Assembly (NCBI RefSeq): GCF_000970685.1
Contig: NZ_LAJB01000007.1
Location: forward strand, 558,001-622,000
Source of the DNA: Domibacillus indicus
GTDB taxonomy: Bacteria; Bacillota; Bacilli; Bacillales; Domibacillaceae
Direction of reading: 5' to 3'
DNA length: 64,000 nucleotides
Both the position numbers and the translations under genes were made by a program. A model generated the notes under the pieces. It was given only the letters and a program-made list of their open reading frames with translations, did no database searches and had not been told where the DNA came from. Every line of letters starts with the position of its first letter. Positions within the stretch are counted from its first letter, which is position 1. This document shows, piece by piece, positions 1 to 7,632 of the stretch.

Positions 1-892
1 CGGAATCTGTTGCATGAATCGCTGTTGTTGGATCGTTTAACACAGTTTCTTCTTCCAAAAGCAGCTCCTTAACTTCCTTGGATGAGCGATCGACTGTCGC
101 GAATTGTTGGCGAAGAGGTTTTTGAAGCCATGAAGACGTTACCGCATCCAGCCCGGCTCCTTCATAAGCCGCTGCTTCCTGCATAGAGACATCCATCATT
201 TCACCGATTAAATGCAGATTCGGCATGGCTTTGTCAAATTCCGCCCAGAATTCCGGCTCTGCCGCTGAAGCATTGCTAAAAAAATAGCCGTCAATTCCTG
301 TTTGGTCTGCTAATTGAACAGCAGATTGAATCAGCGCTGCTTGAACATCAAAATTGGCCGTATTTAAAAGCGCCATTTCACCCAGCCAGTCCGGCTGCTG
401 AACAACGGAGGTTTCCGTAAACCAGTCCGCTTTTTCTGTATCTTTCAGCCATACATGCTCTGTGCTGACACGCGTTGCCGGAAAGTCAACAATAACGCGG
501 ATATTTTTCTCGTGTGCTTTGTCTGCCAGCATAGCCAGCTCCTGCCTGCTGCCAAACTGCGGGTTCAGTTTACTGTAATCTGTGACGCTGTAGCCATGAT
601 AGGCACCTGCTTCGTTTTCAAAAACCGGCGAAATTACAATCGACGTAACGCCAAGCTCCTGCAAGTATTCAAGCTTCTCTTGAATTCCTTTAAAATCTCC
701 GCCCTGATAGGCTGAAAGATTATTGTTATCCGTCTGGCTGTCGTTCGAGCGGTCGCCATTCATAAATCGGTCGGTCATTAAAAAATATATCGTTTCATCA
801 TGCCAGTTCTCTTTCTTTTCCTCCGCGGCAGCTGCCTGTGAAGCAAAGAAAAGAAACGGAACCATAACGAGCGAAAATAATCGTTTTTTCAC
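1..892 (-). CDS. GH13 alpha-amylase-family protein, partial, catalytic motifs degenerate
   Basis: The 3' end lies outside the window. It starts at a GTG (890-892) behind AGGGGG. Residues 1 to about 22 form a signal peptide (VKKRLFSLVMVPFLFFASQ, then AAAAEEK), so the product is probably secreted. The start of an alpha-amylase (beta/alpha)8 barrel follows: DETIYFLMTDRFMNGDRSND, then LEYLQELGVTSIVISPVFEN. The usual catalytic regions are altered. Region I, normally DxxxNH, reads DFPATR. Region II, normally GFRxDxxxxH, reads GYFFSNA, so the arginine and the nucleophile aspartate are missing. The acid/base glutamate of region III seems kept (LIGEMMD). I infer a non-catalytic or altered-activity relative. 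No active neighbour explains its role. Confidence 0.75.
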   Translation of the reverse strand, partial: MKKRLFSLVMVPFLFFASQAAAAEEKKENWHDETIYFLMTDRFMNGDRSNDSQTDNNNLSAYQGGDFKGIQEKLEYLQELGVTSIVISPVFENEAGAYHGYSVTDYSKLNPQFGSRQELAMLADKAHEKNIRVIVDFPATRVSTEHVWLKDTEKADWFTETSVVQQPDWLGEMALLNTANFDVQAALIQSAVQLADQTGIDGYFFSNASAAEPEFWAEFDKAMPNLHLIGEMMDVSMQEAAAYEGAGLDAVTSSWLQKPLRQQFATVDRSSKEVKELLLEEETVLNDPTTAIHATDS

Positions 893-1009
893 TGCCTGTT
901 TTCCCCCTGAGCCAAAGTGTACAATCTTCATTTAGAGTACGCTTTTTCCAAGATGGCGTCAATTGAAGCAGGCATTGTTCAAAAAAACGACACGGTTGCG
1001 CTTTGCTTT

Positions 1010-1849
1010 TCATGAAATAAATGACAGAATCTGTTGCTTTTTATCATGAGAAACATGATTGCGCCTTGTAAACACGTCGTATTGATTTGTTCGTACTTCC
1101 TCTAAAATTGCTTGATAGAAAAGAGCTGCTGCCATAACCGGGAATCTTGATGAAGAAGGATAAAGAGCTAAAGTCTCCGAAGCTTCTTCATAATACTTAT
1201 TGGCTGCCCCGGCCATTTCTTCCCATACACCAATAAAGGACGAATCTGCCACTCCCGCCTGAAGGACCGCTTCGGTCAGGCCATGCTTATTCATTAAGTC
1301 GCGCGGCAGGTACAGGCGGCCTTTCTCCAGATCTTCGCCAATATCCCGCAAAATATTTGTAATCTGCATGGCATTGCCCAGTTTGACCGCTCCTTCATAT
1401 AGCTCCTCCTGCCGATTCGGCGCCAGAATCGGCAAAAGCATGACGCCCACAGTTCCTGCGACATGATAAGAATAATCGAGGATATCCTCCATCGTTTGAA
1501 ACGAGCGCTCATCAATATCCATTTGCTGGCCTTTGAGCATATCGAAAAAAGGAGCTGAAGAAAAGGAAAAACGAACAGAAGCATCACGAAGGGCGGTCCA
1601 GAGAGGATCTTCATTCGGCAGGCTGCCGCTGAAAAATTGCCCGGTTTCTTTTTTGAATTCCGCCAGTGATTCAACCGGCGTGCTTCCCTCATCAACTATA
1701 TCATCCGCTTTCCGGCAAAATGCATAAACTGCCGCTACAGCGCGGCGCTCATCTTCTGGAAGCCTGGAAAAAGCTGCGTAGAATGTTTTCGAATGGTGTT
1801 TCATTATATCTTCACAAATTTGATATGCCCGGATTGTATTCATCACCAT
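1010..1849 (-). CDS. crtM: Phytoene/squalene synthase-family enzyme (dehydrosqualene synthase CrtM-like)
   Basis: Head-to-head prenyl synthase, expected to join two farnesyl diphosphates to C30 dehydrosqualene (4,4'-diapophytoene). Both Mg-diphosphate Asp motifs are present: DDIVD near residue 48 and DIGED near residue 168. NILRDIGEDLEKGRLYLP is typical of the family. Frame is open to 1888, but the RBS AAGAAGG sits just before the paired ATGs at 1849 and 1843, so the start is one of these and the product is about 277-279 aa, usual for CrtM. The start lies inside the 3' end of the upstream flavoenzyme gene (stop at 1812), implying translational coupling as last gene of the carotenoid operon. 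Also related to B. subtilis YisP, whose neighbours yisK/yisL are nearby here. C30 rather than C40 substrate is inferred. Confidence 0.85.
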   Translation of the reverse strand: MVMNTIRAYQICEDIMKHHSKTFYAAFSRLPEDERRAVAAVYAFCRKADDIVDEGSTPVESLAEFKKETGQFFSGSLPNEDPLWTALRDASVRFSFSSAPFFDMLKGQQMDIDERSFQTMEDILDYSYHVAGTVGVMLLPILAPNRQEELYEGAVKLGNAMQITNILRDIGEDLEKGRLYLPRDLMNKHGLTEAVLQAGVADSSFIGVWEEMAGAANKYYEEASETLALYPSSSRFPVMAAALFYQAILEEVRTNQYDVFTRRNHVSHDKKQQILSFIS

Positions 1850-3305
1850 TTCGCCTTCTTTCGAGTTCAGTTTTATACTCTTCCGCAATAACGTCCGCCA
1901 TCATTAATGCTCCCTGCATGACTATGGGTACCCCGCCTCCTGGATGAACCGATGCGCCTGCTGCATACACATTATCGAAGCCTGGCACTTTTACCTGAGG
2001 ACGGAAAATACCAGATTGAGAAAGCGCCGGAGCGATCCCGAAGCTCCCCCCGCCGTACAAGCCTTCCGTCCTTGCTTCCTGCGGTGTCCGGATCTCCATC
2101 CATTCAATTGCTTTTCGCAGTCCGGCAAACCCTCTTTTCTCTAAAATGGTGATTACCCGGTGAGACAGCTTGTTTTTTTCTTTCTCCCAGTCTATCATTT
2201 CACCGGATGGCACCGGCACCAACACATACATGACACTTTTTCCTTTCGGTGCCAGGCTCTGGTCGATAATGGACGGATAAAACACGTAGAGAGATGGATC
2301 GTCCGGAATCCTTGAATCCTGGAAAACAGCTTTCATATTCTCTCGAAAGCCATTGCTTAAATAAAATTGATGAATTTTTTTATCTTCATATTTTTTATTC
2401 AATCCTAAATAAAGGAGAAAACAGCCGGATGAAGGAATATATCTCCGCTTTTTTCGGCCCAGCAATTCTTCCGCCCCGGGAAAGTCACTATTTAATACCA
2501 CAAGGTCGCCTTTTACTTTTCGATCCTTCGATTGGACGCCTTCTGCCCTTGGCCCATCGAGCAAAACACGGTCAACCGGTGTATTGTATTGCACTTTGAT
2601 TCCGGATTTTCTCAAGTGCCGTTCAAGCAGCTCTACAATAGAGGCATAGCCGCCTTTCACGTAATACACTCCATGCTCATGCTCGCTAAAAGATACAAGG
2701 CTGTAAATCGAAGGTGTTGCATAGGGGTTTCCGCCGATATAAAGCGTCTGCAGGGCATAGGCATTAATCAAATCCGGATCGGTAAAATAATGGGACAGCC
2801 CCTTTGCTACATTTTTATAGGCTTTCATTTTTATAAGCGAAGACAAAGTATCTATGTTAAAAAAAGAAGATTTTGTTAAAAATGGATTTGATAAAAATGC
2901 TTCACTGCCTTTTTGAAACCGCCCCCGCATGTCGCTCATAAAGCGGCTGAAGCCCGGTGACTCTCCGGGAAAAACACGTTCAATCTCCTCAAGCTGCCGA
3001 TCCTCTTCTGCATACTTTGTGTACGTTTTGCCATTTTCATAGTGAATGTCATAAAGCGGATCCAGCCGGATTAATTCATACTCACTGTCACCAATCCCTG
3101 CCCGGCGCATAACCGTGCGAAACATATCCGGCAGAAGTACAATAGTCGGCCCTTTATCTATTTTAAATTGATCATGCTTTGCATATTGCAGACGACCACC
3201 AAGGCATTGTTCTTTTTCTACGATTGTTACGTCCATTCCCTGCTTTTTTAGAAGAAGCGCGCCAATCATTCCTCCTATGCCGCCTCCCGCAATCACTGCT
3301 TTCAA
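1812..3305 (-). CDS. Phytoene-desaturase-family FAD oxidoreductase (CrtN/CrtP paralogue)
   Basis: 497-aa flavoprotein of the carotenoid desaturase/oxidase family. The N-terminus carries the FAD dinucleotide-binding fold (VIAGGGIGGMIGALLLKKQG) and a second motif, GGRLQ. The C-terminus has the family signature AAGASVHPGGGVPIVMQGA. Middle segments (DPSLYVFYPSIIDQSLAPKG) match the CrtN type. Its ATG overlaps the stop of the first carotenoid gene by 4 nt (ATGA), and it overlaps crtM downstream, so the three genes form one tightly coupled operon. With two paralogues present, one probably desaturates diapophytoene and the other desaturates or oxidises further. Sequence reading alone does not tell which is which. 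Confidence 0.85.
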   Translation of the reverse strand: MKAVIAGGGIGGMIGALLLKKQGMDVTIVEKEQCLGGRLQYAKHDQFKIDKGPTIVLLPDMFRTVMRRAGIGDSEYELIRLDPLYDIHYENGKTYTKYAEEDRQLEEIERVFPGESPGFSRFMSDMRGRFQKGSEAFLSNPFLTKSSFFNIDTLSSLIKMKAYKNVAKGLSHYFTDPDLINAYALQTLYIGGNPYATPSIYSLVSFSEHEHGVYYVKGGYASIVELLERHLRKSGIKVQYNTPVDRVLLDGPRAEGVQSKDRKVKGDLVVLNSDFPGAEELLGRKKRRYIPSSGCFLLYLGLNKKYEDKKIHQFYLSNGFRENMKAVFQDSRIPDDPSLYVFYPSIIDQSLAPKGKSVMYVLVPVPSGEMIDWEKEKNKLSHRVITILEKRGFAGLRKAIEWMEIRTPQEARTEGLYGGGSFGIAPALSQSGIFRPQVKVPGFDNVYAAGASVHPGGGVPIVMQGALMMADVIAEEYKTELERRRNGDEYNPGISNL

Positions 3306-4816
3306 TTTGCTTCACCTGCTTTCGCGCGCCGGACTGCACGGGCCGCTTTTTTCTCAATGAGGTGCGTCGTGATACGGGCAGATTCCAAAATAGTCGGCAG
3401 ACCGCTGCCAGGGTGTGTTCCGCCGCCCGCAAGCCAGCAATTTTCCAGCTCTTCAAATTTATTATGGGGCCGAAAGACCATCATCTGGCGCAGATGATGG
3501 CTCAAATTAAAAACCGCGCCTTCATATACATAATAATTTTGCTGCCAGTGATGAGGAGTGACAACAATCTCTGTTTCAATACGTTCTTGCAGCCCTTTAA
3601 AGCCGGACTTTTTTTCCACCGTCTCTATAACCAGATCACGAAAAGCTTTTTCATGCGTTCTCCAATCAATACCGCTCATATTGTTGGGCACAGGGGCAAG
3701 GATATAGAGGGTTGATTTCCCTTCCGGGGCAAGTGTAGGATCCGTAACGCCGGCATTCTGAATGTAAATGGACGGATCGTCCGGCAGCTTCATTGTACGT
3801 GTGATTTCTTCAACATTTTTTTTATAATCATCTGCAAAAATAATGGTATGATGAGGCAGATCAAACTGGCCGCTGATGCCAAGATATATCATAAAAGCAG
3901 AACAGGAATAAGATCGCTTTTTCAGCTTTTCTTTGCTGTATTTTTTCAGCATACCATCCGGCATTACTTGAGACATCACGTGAGCAAAATCGCCGTTTAC
4001 AACGACTTCATCCACTTCTGCTTCCCCGCCATCTTCCAGCCTCAGCCCCGTAATCCTGCGGTCCTTTATAATGAACGAGTCAACTCCTGTGCCAAGATGA
4101 ATTCTTCCCCCGTATTCACGCACAATCGCGGCCATGGACTGGGACAGCTGGTTTACTCCGCCAATCGGATGAAAAATCCCATATTCATGCTCCATAAATG
4201 AAAGAATAGAAAAAGCGCCCGGGCACTCCCATGGAGACATACCCAGATATTTTGATTGAAATGTAAAGCCAAGCCGTAATTCTTCTTCTTTGAAGTAGCG
4301 GCTGAGCACGTTATACAGTGATTTGCCCAGTGACAGCTGCGGCAGGGCCCGCAATACATTTGGTGCCGCGTAATGATACAGCTTGTCCATCGGATTTTGC
4401 AGCAGCGGCTTTAAACGGGCCATTTTTTTACGGGTATCCTTCATAAATCGCTCATACCCCTCTTCACTTCCCGGAAACACACGGGCAAGTTCCTTTTTCA
4501 TCTCAGCCGGGTTTTTGTACATCGTTAAATCTTTATCTGGAAAGACGAGCTCATACATTGTCGTTAATTCTTTCATATCCATGTATTCTTTTATGTTTCG
4601 GCCTGCTTCCTCAAAAAGTTCTTCCGCAATTTCCGGCATACTTAAAAAGGTAGGCCCTATATCGAAAGTAAAGCCGTCTTTTTTAATAAATCCGTTTCTT
4701 CCTCCAGCGTATGGCTTTTTTTCATACACATCGACTTCAAATCCTTTTGATGCAAGAAGCATCGCAGAAGCAAGCCCTCCCGGCCCCGCTCCAATCACTG
4801 CTATCCTTTTAGGCAT
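3302..4816 (-). CDS. crtN: Phytoene-desaturase-family enzyme (diapophytoene desaturase CrtN-like)
   Basis: 504-aa flavoenzyme, first gene of the carotenoid operon. FAD motif at the start (RIAVIGAGPGGLASAMLLAS), then GGRNGFIKKDGFTFDIGPTF, typical of CrtI/CrtN desaturases. Middle SYSCSAFMIYLGI and the C-terminal GGGTHPGSGLPTILESA agree with CrtN. The frame stays open to 5101, but that includes an independent small gene. The ATG at 4816 has GAGGGTGG upstream and a consensus-like promoter 40-70 bp further up, so this start is preferred. Expected to introduce double bonds into diapophytoene to give yellow-orange diapocarotenes. No glycosyltransferase or aldehyde dehydrogenase of the staphyloxanthin type is nearby, so the end product cannot be deduced. 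The crtN symbol is by family resemblance. Confidence 0.8.
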   Translation of the reverse strand: MPKRIAVIGAGPGGLASAMLLASKGFEVDVYEKKPYAGGRNGFIKKDGFTFDIGPTFLSMPEIAEELFEEAGRNIKEYMDMKELTTMYELVFPDKDLTMYKNPAEMKKELARVFPGSEEGYERFMKDTRKKMARLKPLLQNPMDKLYHYAAPNVLRALPQLSLGKSLYNVLSRYFKEEELRLGFTFQSKYLGMSPWECPGAFSILSFMEHEYGIFHPIGGVNQLSQSMAAIVREYGGRIHLGTGVDSFIIKDRRITGLRLEDGGEAEVDEVVVNGDFAHVMSQVMPDGMLKKYSKEKLKKRSYSCSAFMIYLGISGQFDLPHHTIIFADDYKKNVEEITRTMKLPDDPSIYIQNAGVTDPTLAPEGKSTLYILAPVPNNMSGIDWRTHEKAFRDLVIETVEKKSGFKGLQERIETEIVVTPHHWQQNYYVYEGAVFNLSHHLRQMMVFRPHNKFEELENCWLAGGGTHPGSGLPTILESARITTHLIEKKAARAVRRAKAGEAN

Positions 4817-4858
4817 GAACGCCACCCTCTCTTTTTGGTGAACAATTATTGTACAAAA

Positions 4859-4887
4859 AGTATACAAAACTGATGAAGGGAGTGCAA
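4859..4887 (-). promoter_or_regulatory. Sigma-A-type promoter of the carotenoid operon
   Basis: On the minus strand TTGCAC (4882-4887), a 17-bp spacer and TATACT (4859-4864) sit about 43 bp before the crtN ATG. Just downstream lies an almost perfect inverted repeat, GAACAATTATTGTAC (4840-4854), placed where a repressor could bind. Regulator unknown. Confidence 0.6.
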
Positions 4888-4903
4888 TTTTCTGTATGTC
4901 TAT

Positions 4904-4940
4904 AAAAAAACCGCCTTTTCCAATAAGGAAAATGACGGTT
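4904..4940 (-). terminator. Rho-independent terminator after the 46-aa membrane protein gene
   Basis: Minus-strand hairpin AACCGTCATTTTCC / GGAAAAGGCGGTT with a 5-nt loop and a run of seven T. It separates the small gene from the carotenoid promoter. Confidence 0.8.
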
Positions 4941-4941
4941 A

Positions 4942-5082
4942 TTACGAGGAAGAGTTCTTTTCTTTTTCTTCGACTGCTTCTTTTTCTATCATAACATCCT
5001 GTGAATGCAATTGACCCGATACGAACCGAACAACAATAAAAAACAGCAGAAACATAACGGTCCATAATACAATTGAAAACAA
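4942..5082 (-). CDS. Small single-pass membrane protein (46 aa)
   Basis: Unrecognised small gene. Start TTG at 5080-5082 is preceded by a near-ideal AAAGGAGG with 7-nt spacing and the frame closes with TAA at 4942, directly followed by a terminator. The peptide begins MFSIVLWTVMFLLFFIVVRF, one hydrophobic helix, then a polar, Glu/Lys-rich tail (EKEAVEEKEKNSSS), so an N-in or N-out bitopic membrane peptide. Perfect RBS and terminator argue that it is real. No function can be assigned. Confidence 0.65.
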   Translation of the reverse strand: MFSIVLWTVMFLLFFIVVRFVSGQLHSQDVMIEKEAVEEKEKNSSS

Positions 5083-5112
5083 CTTCAGATCCTCCTTTCA
5101 ATTAATGAAAAC

Positions 5113-5145
5113 AAAAAGCTGCGCTTCACTTTCACGCAGCTTTTT
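5113..5145 (-). terminator. Terminator after yisL (symmetrical)
   Basis: AAAAAGCTGCG / CGCAGCTTTTT hairpin with an 11-nt loop. T-runs on both strands make it potentially bidirectional; on the minus strand it ends the yisK-yisL transcript. Confidence 0.8.
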
Positions 5146-5156
5146 CTCTTTGAATG

Positions 5157-5504
5157 TTACGCAATTCCCGGCAGCGCAAAGCCTAGAATGATAGTAATAA
5201 GCAGCACTGCCAATGCACCTGCAAACACGCCGCCATTTTTTTTGCCTTTTTTCTTCCGGACCAGTGTCATTTCCATTAAGCCGATAGCAACAAGGCCGCC
5301 CAGCATCTTCAGTCCGTAAAGCATCGGATTTAAACTGTCAAATGTTACAAACAGTGCAAAACCGGTAATTAAAATCAGGACATAAAACAAACGCAGCCCC
5401 ATATGAATGCCCGTTGACGGTTTTCTCAGCGCCACAAAAAACAAGATCAAGGCAATGACCCAGGTTGTAATATGTACATGTGTTGATTGAGTTAAAAAGT
5501 CCAC
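5157..5504 (-). CDS. yisL: YisL family (UPF0344) membrane protein
   Basis: 115 aa with four predicted membrane helices and a basic loop (LVRKKKGKKNGG) before the last one. The order of hydrophobic segments and motifs such as HVHITTWVIALILFFVAL and KMLGGLVAIGLMEM match the YisL/UPF0344 family of Bacillaceae, whose function is unknown. Start is GTG at 5504 behind AAGGAGGAG. It follows yisK by 36 bp, as in B. subtilis, and a terminator follows, so it is the last gene of the run that may begin at addB. Confidence 0.85.
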   Translation of the reverse strand: MDFLTQSTHVHITTWVIALILFFVALRKPSTGIHMGLRLFYVLILITGFALFVTFDSLNPMLYGLKMLGGLVAIGLMEMTLVRKKKGKKNGGVFAGALAVLLITIILGFALPGIA

Positions 5505-5540
5505 TGCTTCTCCTCCTTTTTCCCTGTTTATTCTATCACA

Positions 5541-6401
5541 TTACGATTCAACTGTATTTGACAAAGTGCCGACACCTTCAATCGTAATCTCAACGGTATC
5601 TCCTGCACGCAATGTTCCTTTCGGCTCCATTGCAAATCCCACACCGGCCGGCGTACCGGTCGCAATAATATCACCCGGCTCCAGCGTCATTCCTTTTGAG
5701 AGAACATGAATAATTTCGTCAATCGGGAAAATAAACTGCGAAGTATTTGATTTTTGGCGCGTTTCCCCGTTTACTTTTGTTTCAATTGCTAACTGATGAG
5801 GGTCTGGAATTTCGTCACCTGAGACGATCCAGGGTCCTATTGGACAGGAACCATCCAGGCTCTTTCCAATAAAAAACTGCTTATGGCGGCTCTGCAGATC
5901 ACGTGCTGTTACATCATTCAAGACCGTGTAGCCAAAAATGTAATCCAGTGCTTCTTCCCGGCCGATTTCTTTTCCTTTTTTTCCGATAATAACAGCAAGC
6001 TCTCCCTCATAATCCAGCGCACTTGTTAATGACTCATAAGCCGGTATGGGCGCCTGGTGTGCACTGACTGAAGTCGGCGCTTTTGTAAAGATCATCGGAT
6101 GTTCCGGCACACTTGCTTCCCCGCCCATTTCAATGGCATGGTCACGATAATTTTTCCCGACACACATTACATTTTTCAGGGGGCGCGGAATAGGAGAAAG
6201 CCAGGTTATTTCCGCTTTTCCCACCCGCGGCAGCTGAGCAGCCTTACTTGCAGCCGCCTCTAAAAACGCTCCTTCTGCGATAGCCGCGACAAGAGTCGAT
6301 GGGGCTCCCTGCTCGTCGGAAACGATCACTGCTGCTTGCTCTTCCTCTAAATAAACACCGTATTTTTCTTTTCCTTCATGCTCAAAACTGATCCACTTCA
6401 T
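5541..6401 (-). CDS. yisK: YisK-type fumarylacetoacetate hydrolase family protein
   Basis: 286-aa FAH-family enzyme. The C-terminal catalytic domain (from about residue 75) shows NVMCVGKNYRDHAIEMG, DYEGELAVIIGKKGK and GDIIATGTPAGVGFAM, which carry the acidic metal ligands (E..E..D) of FAH hydrolases/decarboxylases. The N-terminal 70 residues match the small capping domain seen in YisK. Family members act on acylpyruvates or oxaloacetate-like acids, and B. subtilis YisK has been linked to oxaloacetate decarboxylation and cell-shape effects; the substrate here is not deducible. The ATG at 6401 follows AAGGAGATGAAACA and begins 4 bp after the stop of the DUF418 gene, so the two are co-transcribed. 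Confidence 0.85.
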   Translation of the reverse strand: MKWISFEHEGKEKYGVYLEEEQAAVIVSDEQGAPSTLVAAIAEGAFLEAAASKAAQLPRVGKAEITWLSPIPRPLKNVMCVGKNYRDHAIEMGGEASVPEHPMIFTKAPTSVSAHQAPIPAYESLTSALDYEGELAVIIGKKGKEIGREEALDYIFGYTVLNDVTARDLQSRHKQFFIGKSLDGSCPIGPWIVSGDEIPDPHQLAIETKVNGETRQKSNTSQFIFPIDEIIHVLSKGMTLEPGDIIATGTPAGVGFAMEPKGTLRAGDTVEITIEGVGTLSNTVES

Positions 6402-6405
6402 TGTT

Positions 6406-7575
6406 TCATCTCCTTTTTCCGTATGTAAAAAACCGCCAGGCCATTTCCATCGGCCCCTGTTTAAACCGGCTCAGCCATAGTCCTGAGACAATGACCTGCA
6501 CAGCAAAAATCGTAATACAAAGCAAAATGCCCGTCGTTAAGGTGATTTGGCCGTAAAACCCCAGTCCGTATGCATAAAAGATCAGTGAACCAAAAACAGA
6601 CTGCAGCAAATAGTTGGTCAGCGACATTCTGCCGGCTTGCGCAAAAGGTGAAAGCAGCTTTACCGGACGGGAGAACGTGCATAAATAAACAATAAGAACA
6701 GCATAAGAAACCGCAAGCATCGGGCCGCCAATAGAATCCTGAATGTACATATACGCAATATGACTCGGGTCAAGCAAATGAGGAATACCTTTCAGCAAAA
6801 GCCCGGCGGCAAACAGACAAACAAATAAAAGCAATGTTTTTTTTCGGTTCGCTGCCAGCTTTGCTATTGTTCGCTGCTTGTAAATTCCCGCACCGATTAA
6901 AAGAAATGGAAAAATTGTTATAAGCTGAAACAAAAATGCTCCATCTATCAGATTATTGTTTTTCCAGTCATTTATCCGCTGCTCCGTCACTTCCGCATAC
7001 GAACCGCTGCCATACGCAGCAATCGACTCGGACACGGAAGCAATATCAGTCCAAAACAAAGCATTATAGGGATCGGTCAGCGCCGCTAGCAAAAGCAGCA
7101 GGCTAAAAGCCAGAGCCGGACCAAACAAAAGCAGCATTCCTGCTGCCAGAAGAAGCCGGCCTGAAAATCGTAAAAACAGAAGCAGCAAAAAGCCGCACAC
7201 TGCATAGTTAAATAAAATGTCACCCGGCCAGATAAAAAAAGCATGCAAGAGGCCCAAAACAAGCAAAAAAGAGAAACGGCGGATGCCAGTCCATGCAAAT
7301 CTCCCAGACCGCTGTACGGCTTTTTCATGCTGCATCGCTGTGCCAAATCCAAACATGGCAGCAAATAAAGGATAAAAGCTGGCCTGCACAAACACATCAA
7401 TCCATGAAAAAGCAGCCAAATCCTGCGCTGTTTTCCACCATTCGTATGGATTGTAATAAAAATAAGGAGAATGAAACGACAGCATGTTTACAAGAAAAAT
7501 GCCAAAAAGAGATAATCCCCTCAGAACATCAATCGAGATAATCCGGGCCGTTTCATTCTGGTGAATAAGCTGCAA
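6406..7575 (-). CDS. DUF418 (YeiB-like) multi-pass membrane protein
   Basis: 389 aa, about ten hydrophobic segments. The N-terminus RIISIDVLRGLSLFGIFLVNM and the C-terminal FAQAGRMSLTNYLLQSVFGS are hallmarks of the DUF418/YeiB family, distantly related to membrane acyltransferases. Start is TTG at 7575 with AAAGGATG upstream. It lies 57 bp after addA and 4 bp before yisK without a convincing terminator, so it may be read from the addBA transcript. No substrate is known for the family. Confidence 0.8.
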   Translation of the reverse strand: MQLIHQNETARIISIDVLRGLSLFGIFLVNMLSFHSPYFYYNPYEWWKTAQDLAAFSWIDVFVQASFYPLFAAMFGFGTAMQHEKAVQRSGRFAWTGIRRFSFLLVLGLLHAFFIWPGDILFNYAVCGFLLLLFLRFSGRLLLAAGMLLLFGPALAFSLLLLLAALTDPYNALFWTDIASVSESIAAYGSGSYAEVTEQRINDWKNNNLIDGAFLFQLITIFPFLLIGAGIYKQRTIAKLAANRKKTLLLFVCLFAAGLLLKGIPHLLDPSHIAYMYIQDSIGGPMLAVSYAVLIVYLCTFSRPVKLLSPFAQAGRMSLTNYLLQSVFGSLIFYAYGLGFYGQITLTTGILLCITIFAVQVIVSGLWLSRFKQGPMEMAWRFFTYGKRR

Positions 7576-7632
7576 CTAAACACATCCTTTCTCGTTATCA
7601 CTGCTCATTTATCATAACAGAAAAAGGATGAA

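Noticed and set aside
798-1013. 71-codon minus-strand frame between the GH13 gene and crtM
   Set aside because: Overlaps the GH13 signal peptide region in another frame; the GH13 frame has the RBS and signal sequence.
3179-3715. 178-codon plus-strand frame
   Set aside because: Antisense to the two carotenoid desaturase genes, whose conserved motifs are unmistakable.
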